Part shown: positions 21,574 to 28,917 of the stretch, piece by piece | How the letters are laid out: each line of letters starts with the position of its first letter | Position numbering within the stretch: the stretch's first letter is position 1 | Origin: Allomyces macrogynus ATCC 38327 | Taxonomy: Eukaryota; Blastocladiomycota; Blastocladiomycetes; Blastocladiales; Blastocladiaceae | Direction: 5' to 3' | Length of the DNA: 28,917 bases | NCBI GenBank assembly: GCA_000151295.1 | Contig: GG745333.1 | Location: 194,604-223,520 of the forward strand | Made by a program: the position numbers and the translations under genes | The notes under the pieces: model-generated | What the model saw: the letters and a program-made list of their open reading frames with translations, nothing else | What the model was told of the DNA's origin: nothing | Databases searched by the model: none

Positions 21574-24500
21574 TCACACCAACGGCACGCGCCGCCCCGT
21601 ATCCAAGTCCAACGCCATCACCACCCCATTCTCCTCCACCTCCTGCTCCGGTCCAGTCGGTCCCAGCACGATCCGCGTCAGCGGCGACGACGTGCGCGAC
21701 CCACTTCCTCCTCCCATAATCCCACTCAACAGCCGCGCGAGCGGGGACCGGCCGTACGCAGAACGCGTCGTCGAACTCACCGGCCTGTGGTGCGGAGGCG
21801 CATATGACGACCGCGGCACCGACAGCCGCTCGACCGACTCGCTTGACGACGATGCGCGGGGCACGACCAACAGACCCTCCGTCGCGGCCGCATCACTCGC
21901 CGTCGATATCCGAGCCACCGCATCTCCCGTCGGTCCGGGCCCGTACGAACTCGTCGGCGATGCCGATCCGGGCCCGTACGAGCTCGTCGACAATTCGCCA
22001 CCTGAAGATCTCGCCGAAAGTTGAATCGACGGCGTCGCGCCGGAATTCCAGGACCAAATCCCCGTCCCGGCACGGAACGTAACGCGCGGCGGCGCAGTCG
22101 GAACCGAATCCCGCGGCGGGCGCGTGGGCGGCGGCGGGGCGGCGACCGATGCCGGCGGGCCGCGGGAACTGGTCGAAGCCGTACGTGGCGGTCTCGGCGG
22201 CGCCTGCGGCGGGGCCGTATTCCCGCCATCAGTTGCATTCCTGCCATCAGTTGCGACCACAACAACCTCGAACCGCGCGACTTCTCCCGTCGGGCGCCAC
22301 ACAACGCCGTCAAACTCGTCGCGGAAAATGACTAGTTCGCAGGACGCGTCGAGTTTGCGCGGGATCCCAAATAGACGGGCGGTGGCCGGATCGAATTGAA
22401 GCCACCCTGGCCATGCACGGGTCGGGTCGCTGGTGATGGCCGTGTACTGGATCGCGTGGTCGTGCCCACGGACGAGGGAGAGCTCGGGCGGGACTGGGGT
22501 GTGCGAGAAGGGCTCGTTGAGGTGCGCGAGGAGTCGGTCGGTCGGCTGCAAGGTAATGTCGACGAGGTGGTCGGCCGAGTCGGGCGGAGTGAGGGTCATT
22601 CCGGAGGCGCTGGTCGTGAGCATGGTTGGCGGCTGGTTGCCGAATGCTAGATGGTGGAGGGGTAAGATAAGTGACGGGTCTCCCCAAATGAACAACGTCC
22701 GTGTAGGAATGAAGACGTACAACTCAACTGCGTCCCCGACGTCACGTCCCTCGCCACCGTCCGATCCGACATCTGATCCCCCTCCTCGTCCTCCCCACCG
22801 TCCGCCGACGTCAAATCAAACCGATGATGCACCCCCGGCCGCAACGTCGTACTCGCCTCAAAGCTCGCCGTCGATGGCATGTACTCGCCCTTCCCAATCA
22901 CGACCGGCGCGCGTGCTGCCAGCATCGCGTCCCTTTCACACCGCGCACGCATCCTCTGCCTCCGCCGACGCGCGACCACGACCAACAGCATCACCGCGGC
23001 CGCGACCACAAACGCGCCGCCCCCAGCAATCGCTGCACACAATCCCGGCTGCGCGACGAGCGAGCGGAAAAACGCGCCGAGTCTCGACGTATCCACGTGC
23101 AACTTATTCCCCGTCGGCGGCGCATCGGCCGGGTCGGCCGAGTCGGGTACGGCCTCGTCGACGACGGACTTGCCGCCGTTCACGTGCACGGCGACGGCCA
23201 CGGCGCCACGTGCACCGGACGCGGTATCGGTCACGACGAGCCTTCCGGAAACGTCGGATGCGTGGCTTGCGGGAACGACGCGGACGAGTCGGTGGTCGGC
23301 GTCGAATGACCAGGTGGCCGCCTGCGCGGCCGCGTCGTCGGTCGGAACGAACGTTACATTGTACTGTCCACCGCCTGCCGTGGCGGTGGCCGCGGCGGCG
23401 GCGGCGGTCGTATTCGGCAATGCAAACACATCCGTCAACGCCATTTCCGTGCCCGTCGCATCGGCCGTGACCTGCAGTTCCGGCACGAGCGGCCTCGGTG
23501 GGAACCACCCGCCCACGACCAAATCCACGGCCATGTACGCTGTATCCCCCGCCGGGTCCGTGGCCGAAACCCACAGTGTCATGGATGCGGCGGTCGACAT
23601 GGGCGTGCGGCCCGTGAGCGTGAATCGGGTGCTGTTCCACGCGAGCCACGGGGCCAAATCCTCGTCGATCGTCCAGCTCGACACGGCCCAGGTGAGCGGG
23701 TCGCTGTCCGGGTCGGTGATGGGCGTTGGAGTGGGGAGCGTCCAGTTGACGAGTTGCCCGGGCATCGCTTGGATTGGCGGGATCGATGAGCCGGAAACGA
23801 CGGGCGCGCGGTTTGGGGGGAATGAGAGTCGCACGGCCGTGGGGGTGTCGGTTGCGGGATTCGCGGCGGCGTCGAAGTAGGTGATGCGGATCCCCCCGGT
23901 TCTGCGGAGGGACCACGGGACGGTTGGGGGTACGGTCCCGGCGACGGTGCCGGAGGTCGAGTCGATCGTGAGCCACGGGACGGTGGTCGAGTTGATGATG
24001 GTGAGTGGGAGCGTGTAGGCCGGCAGCGTGTAGTTGAAGGCGGCATTGTACTCGAGCGGCATGTCGTTGCCGGGACCGAGCGGCGGTGTTGTGCGAGTTG
24101 CCGAGGGTGCAGTAACGGCCCCGTTCGGATCGTCGGAGAGCGCGGGGTCGACAATCGAGGCAGACGTGGCAGCAGAGGGCGGGACTGCGACGGTGAGCGT
24201 GAATTGATCGAAGACGGCGTGCATCGGCTGTCCGACAATGCACCCGATGCCAAGCGAGAGGCTAAGCGAGACGAGGTGATCCGTCAGTCGTCGTCGCAAC
24301 GGAAGCTGTGTGCCGCTCTGCCGCGACCGCGGTTGACCCGATCGTACGACTGGTTCTGCACGATGTTCGACGGCACCAAACCGGACAGCGTGCGCGTCTT
24401 ATCGTTGAGCGCGAGCCACGACGGGAACCCGACGGGGAAACAGTTGGTCACGTCGTTTTCGTTGCGTGCAAACGAGTCTCTGGCAAAGGCGAACGAAAAA

Positions 24501-24679
24501 TTGGAGCCGGCCCACGCAATGGGTACATTTTGCGTCGCAATCGGGTGTACGGGCGCTCTTGCGACCGGTCCCACGGGCGTTCGAGAGATGGGCGCGGCGT
24601 GCGCGGATCTGAGCAGCGCAGTCGCGCCGAGCAAGAGGATCGTGGTAAGAGCGGTCGAGAGGAGTCGTGACAGCGCCAT
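21574..24679 (-). CDS. AXL2: Axl2-like single-pass membrane protein with dystroglycan-type cadherin-like domains
   Basis: Three exons: 24679-24338, 24227-22721, 22646-21574, totalling 2922 nt (973 residues). Introns are GTCAAC..GACAG (110 nt) and GTACGT..CTAG (74 nt). The start MALSRLLSTALTTILLLG is a signal peptide with likely cleavage after SAHA. The lumenal part has cadherin-like repeats typical of this family: FPSWLALNDKTRTLSGLVP, VPWLTIDSTSGTVAGTVP, NRAPVVSG followed by ITDPDSDPLTWAVS, and LWVSATDPAGDTA. N-glycosylation sequons are frequent. A membrane helix (about residues 510-533, AAIAGGGAFVVAAAVMLLVVV) is followed by RRRRQRMR, giving type I topology. The long cytoplasmic part includes another folded stretch (WLQFDPATARLFGIP, FEVVVVATDG) and a Pro/Ser-rich tail. 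Yeast Axl2 marks the axial bud site and recruits polarity factors; here a role in cell-surface polarity or wall sensing is inferred. Length is somewhat greater than yeast Axl2. Confidence 0.82.
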
Positions 24680-25264
24680 GGCGACGCGGTCGGCGCTTCT
24701 GCAACTTGAAGCGCAATTTGGCAGTTCGACCATTGGCTCGAGCCGGTCAGGTAGTTGTCGGGGTGGGATGGGACGGCGCAAAGTCAAGTTCGAGATGTTG
24801 GCGAGTGCGCGTGGGCTGGTTCGTCGCTGGATTGTGAACACGCGCGACCAGAAGCCGGAACCGCAGCACAGGAGTCTTGCACGGGGTATTGCGGGCACTT
24901 GCAGCAATTGCGAGGTCGTTGTCGTGGTGGAATTGCTGTCGCGACTCTTCGTCGTCGTCGTGACGCTGACGGTGGCCGCGAGCGCTCGCGAGGACGAGCC
25001 AAGGCAGCGACGACGCGACGCGCGCGAGACGCGGTGACTCAACGCACGTGCAAGTCACGCCAGGATCCCCCACTTCGATCCCACTTCGATGGGTCCCGTG
25101 CGCTCGTGTGAGATGCATGCAGCGCAACTGCGCGCGCCGCTGCCGATGCACATTTGCTGTTGATCGCTGTTCTTTCCAACCCCACACCGTCGCCGGCCAT
25201 CGCTCCGGCTCGAACCATTTCCACCCAGTGCTTGACCAACGACCGACCTACCCGCTGCAACACC
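24680..25264. promoter_or_regulatory. Divergent promoter region between Axl2-like and heme lyase genes
   Basis: 585 nt between two head-to-head start codons. It has no supported gene; ORFs in both directions are upstream extensions of the two real genes that begin with non-ATG codons. The imperfect direct repeat CCCACTTCGATCCCACTTCGAT near 25069-25090 contains two CCCACTTCGAT units in tandem. The region must carry both promoters, but no named motif can be assigned. Confidence 0.5.
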
Positions 25265-26244
25265 ATGACCAACGACGCCCCGCACAGCGTCCTGCCCGCC
25301 GAGTGCCCGATGCACGCCCGCACCGCCGCCGCCAAGGCCGATTTCGCACCAAGGGCAGGCAAGTGTCCCGTCGACCACGGATCCGCTGCCGCTACCGCTC
25401 CCTCCGCTCCCAGTCCCGCCGGCAAGTGTCCCGTCGACCACGCCAGCATGGCTGCGTCGGCCGCGTCGTCCGCGGCCAAGTGTCCCGTCAACCACGGCGG
25501 CAACGCCGAATTGAACCCGCTCAACAACATGCCGGACCTTGCGCAAACGCGGCAGCCAGACCAGACGGTCGACTTGCCGACGGAGCGTGTCTCGTCGAGT
25601 ATCCCGAACGGCGACGGCGACGCGTGGGTCTACCCGTCGCCGCAGCAGTTCTACAATGCATTGCGTCGGAAAGGGTGGGAAACGCCCGAGGGCGAGATTG
25701 AGGTCATGGTCGATATTCATAACCATTTGAATGAGGAGGCCTGGCGCGAAATTTTGAAGTGGGAGGCGATGCACAAGGAGTACGTGGTGGCTCTCGTAAT
25801 AATCGGGAATGCCGTTGTTTTCGCGCGCACCCGACTGACCGAATCGTCGTCGTCAACAGCGAGTGCAAGAACGCGCGCCTGCTCCGCCTCCGCGGCCGGC
25901 CAAATGACTTGAGCCCAAAGGCCTGGTTCGCTGGTTGGTACCACGGGTCGCCGCGGCCATTTGACCGGCACGACTGGTTTGTCGACCGGTGCGGCAAGCA
26001 AGTGCGCTACGTGATTGATTACTACTCGGGCCCAGACGAGGGCGACACGCCCGTCTTTTTCCTCGACGTGCGTCCCGGTACAATTTTATTCTCATGCACT
26101 CTCTCGCGCATCGAGGACCTGCGACTGACAGAAAATGACACCCTTGTTCTAGCTGTCGACTCGCCGACCGCCGCGTTCGACCGCATGCGCGCGGCGTTCC
26201 GCGAATGGTGGAGCGGATCCGCGTCGGGTTCGCCCTCGTCGTAG
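25265..26244 (+). CDS. CYC3: Holocytochrome c synthase (cytochrome c heme lyase)
   Basis: Three exons: 25265-25779, 25860-26077, 26153-26244, totalling 825 nt (274 residues), the usual size (yeast Cyc3 269). The start is ATG 25265 (CACCATGACC); the frame above it has no ATG. The enzyme attaches heme covalently to the CXXCH of apocytochrome c in the mitochondrial intermembrane space. The N-terminus carries four CP heme-regulatory motifs: Cys14 (CPMH), Cys34 (CPVDH), Cys55 (CPVDH) and Cys73 (CPVNH). The core has [78 protein letters not shown] and FFLDVRP followed across intron 2 by AVDSP. Intron 1 is GTACGT..AACAG; intron 2 is GTACAA..TTCTAG and has no stop in frame. No cleavable presequence is seen, as is usual for this enzyme. 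Confidence 0.95.
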
Positions 26245-27369
26245 AAAGGCACGCGGTCACGTGACACGTTAGTTCTGTCTCTGTCGGATTGTGATGTTGT
26301 GTTCATGTGCCTATTGCCGCCGCGAAAAGTTTGGCCTGGTTTTTTGCACCCGCATTTGTCTATACATAGGGATTCTTTGTCTTTTCGATGAAGCTGCTAT
26401 TGCGCTTGTGGATGTTGGGAACCAAAACGATCAGATCTTCTTCACTGGACTGCTTCACAGAACAAGTTGATGCCTTGACCAGCAGGGCAGCATTGGCGAC
26501 GATGCTGCAGGTTGTGGGTCTTGCACATCACAGTTCTACTTTAATGTTGAAGTGTCCCCCCTCGTCAAGCAGGAACACGAAAATATGGCTCTTTGACTCT
26601 GGAATGGTGCACTGCACGCATGTCAACTGCTCAGGTCATCATCAAGTTGGTGAAGATTTTTCTGGTCCAGGGAATGCATTTGATTCGACCTGTACAGAGA
26701 TTGCCTGGTGCCCAAGCTGCTACCAAGGAGAGAGAGGGTTGGCAAGACACAGCAAGGGTATGTAGCAGCTTGCACAGAAGCAATGGACATGATGCTTCCT
26801 TCCTTGCTGAATTATTTACCCGCAATCGTTTTGATCCAACAGCCCTGTTATGAAGGGTTCTGGCCGTTACACGTCGTCACTCATTAGAAAGCACACAGGA
26901 CATCACCCACAGTTTTGCTGCATTGGAAATCTGTATTGTTTCATTGCACAGACGTCTAAAGACCCAGCGCGTGTGCAGCATCTCAGATTCGCTTGATTTT
27001 GCTTGACGTGTTCCTGTGTTCCATGGAAGATAGGTTGCTGCAGGCCTGAGGTGCCATGTGTGGTCTGAGTCTGAGTGAAATAATGTGTGGCAGCACTGCA
27101 AGGTGCTCATCAGGAGCACACTGGACCAATTTTTTCTTGCTAAAAGTACGTGTGAGCAAAGTTTTCAGAGCTGGGAGCATTGAAATCACATTGGAAGTGC
27201 ACAACATGATCTTGTTTGTATCATTTGGCTGGTCCTCATCCTAATGACCAAACTGAGCACCAACAAGTGCATGTTGCATTGCCCAGGCTGCAGAGTGAGC
27301 GCCCAGTACATAACCTGTCCAAGTAATACAAATCTGGTCATGACAGAATACTGTGAGCTATGATATCTA
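26245..27369. other. Heme lyase 3' flank grading into AT-rich sequence
   Basis: Just after the stop the sequence is still mixed; from about 26380 it takes on the TTG/CAC-rich AT-richer style of the 16.5-19.7 kb block. Frames such as 26388-26765 (plus) and 26983-27207 (minus) are open but show no recognised domain. One broken plus frame near 26390-26460 reads AIALVDVGNQNDQIFFTGLL, which looks protein-like, then hits a stop. This probably represents eroded genes or repeats. Confidence 0.45.
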
Positions 27370-27709
27370 CTACAGGGCCATCATGGGTGCAGGGATGCTC
27401 AGTACAACACTCAGAGGCAGCACACCTGAAAAGATTTTGGCTGTGTCCAGCAACACGACTTTTGCAATTGTGACTGAGGCATCAGCCAGCTGTGAGCCAT
27501 TCACAGTGGACGGCTTGGCATCTGGAATACTTCCATCTTTCACAGACAGCTGGTTGTTGGCGTTCACGGAAAAAGTGGTTGTGTTGTAGGCCATACTCAC
27601 AGGAGGGTTTGTCACTGTGGATGCCATTCCACTGTGACTGCTGATTGCTGTGGCCAACTATATATGCACTGTCTGCAATCAGCCCAAATATGTTGAGTGG
27701 AGTGCTCAT
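27370..27709 (-). pseudogene. Broken fibre-like ORF, possibly of viral or mobile origin
   Basis: The minus strand starts MSTPLNIFGLIADSAYIV (ATG at 27709). The protein-like sequence then moves to another frame without a clear splice site: AYNTTTFSVNANNQLSVKDG, then TVNGSQLADASVTIAKV, ending at a stop at 27370-27372. The VNANNQLSVKDGSI / LADASVTIAKV pattern resembles repetitive beta-strand segments of phage and large-virus fibre proteins. That similarity is by eye and weak. The frame break suggests it is not functional. It could instead be a lineage-specific repeat-rich gene. Confidence 0.35.
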
Positions 27710-27741
27710 GTGGGTTATTATATTCTAGACACAAAATTAAA

Positions 27742-28917
27742 ATGAACAGCTTTGAAGAACAGTTTGAGACACTTGATGAGATGGGTGAGTACCTTGATCT
27801 CCCTAAGGCATTCTATGACCTCAATGATGGGGCCAAGGAGGCGTACATTGACCACTACATGAAGGAGAAGCAAAAGAAGCTGCAGTGGTACCAGTTTGTC
27901 AAGGACACCACAGACCAGGACCATGCCTCAGCAGTCTGTGAACAAATGCACCTCAATCTGAAGAAATGCAAATTGGAGTGGGAAAAAGTCCAGCTGATCC
28001 TGCTCCTTGAACTTTCGTGAATTTTATTTCTTGGTTGTAGATCAACATACTCAAGCATGCCCCCCCAAGGGTGGTACTTAGAAAGAGACGCCTGCAGGGA
28101 GATTATCAAGAAAATCCTCAAAGAAAATGATGATATCATTGAGCCTTACCAGGATGCTTTTTGTATTCTGGCGACACAGATGAAGACGGATTATCAATCA
28201 ACGTCCTGGTTACTGCATGACCTGGTGAGGTACTTCAAGTCAATCAAGCACTCCAGACCACTTCAGAGTGACATGAACACCCTCAACAATTTGGTGTCAC
28301 AACTTCAACCATTGAAAAGTCGGAAAGGCATTGAGTTAAAGATTCAGAAATTGGTGAGGACAACATGGATATGGACAATGATGCAAGGGATGATGGTGAG
28401 CAGTCAGGCATTGAAAAGTCAAGTGATGAGGAAGGACCAGCCAATGCAAACCCCAATGCAGGTGTGCAGTACCTTCCTGATGACATGCAGTTAATGCGTG
28501 GACATCTACAGCCCAAGATTGAAGAGCCTTGTCAAGATATGCAAATGGTACCAGTTGACCCCTCACTCCCTCCTATCCTTGCTCACCAAATGGCAGAGGA
28601 ACTGCCCACTGCTATTGTGCCTGTGCTGGGTGCATATGAACAAACAGTTGCAAATGGACAAAGCAACAGTGGTGTTGCTGGCCCAGTAGGTGCACACTGG
28701 AATCCAACAGTGGGCAGCAACCACCAGGTTGTCATGCTTGCACAGCAGAACAACACCCTGAACCAGCAGAACATCCACAATAGCCTTACCCAGAACAACC
28801 TCACTCAGGACACACTCAACCAGCAGAGCATCCAGAACATCCAGAACATCATTCAGACATACCCAGGCATTGAACCAGCACTCACCATACTAGTCCAAGG
28901 CATTGAAGCCACATTGT
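27742..28917 (+). CDS. Uncharacterised Asn/Gln-rich protein, partial at window end
   Basis: It opens at ATG 27742 with an acidic helical region (FEEQFETLDEMGEYLDLPK; DHYMKEKQKKLQWYQFVKD). A splice from 27977 (donor GTGGGA) to 28041 (acceptor TTGTAG, 63-nt intron) continues in frame into MPPQGWYLERDACREIIKKI, YQDAFCILATQMKTDY and WLLHDLVRYFKSIKHS. Near 28300-28345 the protein-like frame changes; from about 28342 another frame runs to the window end with acidic SSDEEGPANANPNAG, then PVDPSLPPILAHQMAEELP, then an N/Q-rich stretch (LAQQNNTLNQQNIHNSLTQN). I found no phase-matched intron for the second change, so a missed exon, a base error or decay is possible. No family is recognised. Composition is AT-richer than the housekeeping genes, like the 16.5-19.7 kb block. 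The 3' end lies outside. Confidence 0.45.

Noticed and set aside
22433..23470. 345-codon plus-strand ORF
   Set aside because: Antisense to the Axl2-like gene, with Arg/Pro-rich low-complexity composition.
23104..24243. 379-codon minus-strand ORF in another frame
   Set aside because: Overlaps the Axl2-like cadherin exon on the same strand; Arg/His-rich, no domain, while the overlapping frame has clear cadherin-like repeats and a membrane helix.

Overview
The window is nuclear DNA from a fungus-like eukaryote. The genes are GC-rich and dense and are split by short introns (mostly 63-153 nt, many with GTGCGT/GTACGT-like donors). The gene set is fungal/opisthokont: a TMEM97 relative, calmodulin, a NEDD4/Rsp5 ubiquitin ligase, an RBBP4/Hat2/Msi1 histone chaperone, an Axl2-like cadherin-type membrane protein and cytochrome c heme lyase. 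An EFCAB5-like protein of the flagellar type suggests a zoosporic (flagellate) fungus, such as a blastocladiomycete or chytrid. That placement is inference; no rRNA or mitochondrial marker is present. Exon models were built by hand from reading frame, splice consensus and family conservation. Most of the large ones sum to an exact multiple of three.

Layout: TMEM97-like (525-1232, +); calmodulin with four exons (1566-2632, +); a small four-exon protein of unknown function (3423-4308, +); a convergent uncharacterised gene (4628-about 6203, -) with possible further 5' coding sequence; RSP5/NEDD4 with seven exons (6554-9109, +); EFCAB5-like with six exons (9469-13289, +); RBBP4/HAT2 with eight exons (13640-15710, +); the 5' end of a basic protein (16167-16360, +) cut by a 100-N assembly gap (16361-16460). 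After the gap composition becomes more AT-rich and the sequence holds a decayed leucine-rich-repeat gene (17467-18982). GC-rich coding returns with a fragment at 20831-21283 (-), the Axl2-like receptor (21574-24679, -) and a divergently transcribed heme lyase (25265-26244, +). From about 26.3 kb to the end composition is AT-rich again, with a broken fibre-like ORF (27370-27709, -) and an N/Q-rich gene running off the end (27742-28917, +).

The genes do not form an operon or a recognisable cluster; this is a normal housekeeping stretch interrupted by two compositionally distinct blocks. I found no convincing new multi-gene system. The most interesting points are at gene-structure level: two apparent GC-AG introns in the Rsp5 gene, one beside a competing GT donor that would remove the Gly-Trp of the first WW domain; a one-base insertion in the last HECT exon; a stop-free 75-nt intron and four CP heme motifs in the heme lyase; and a dynein-stalk-like region in the EFCAB5-like protein.
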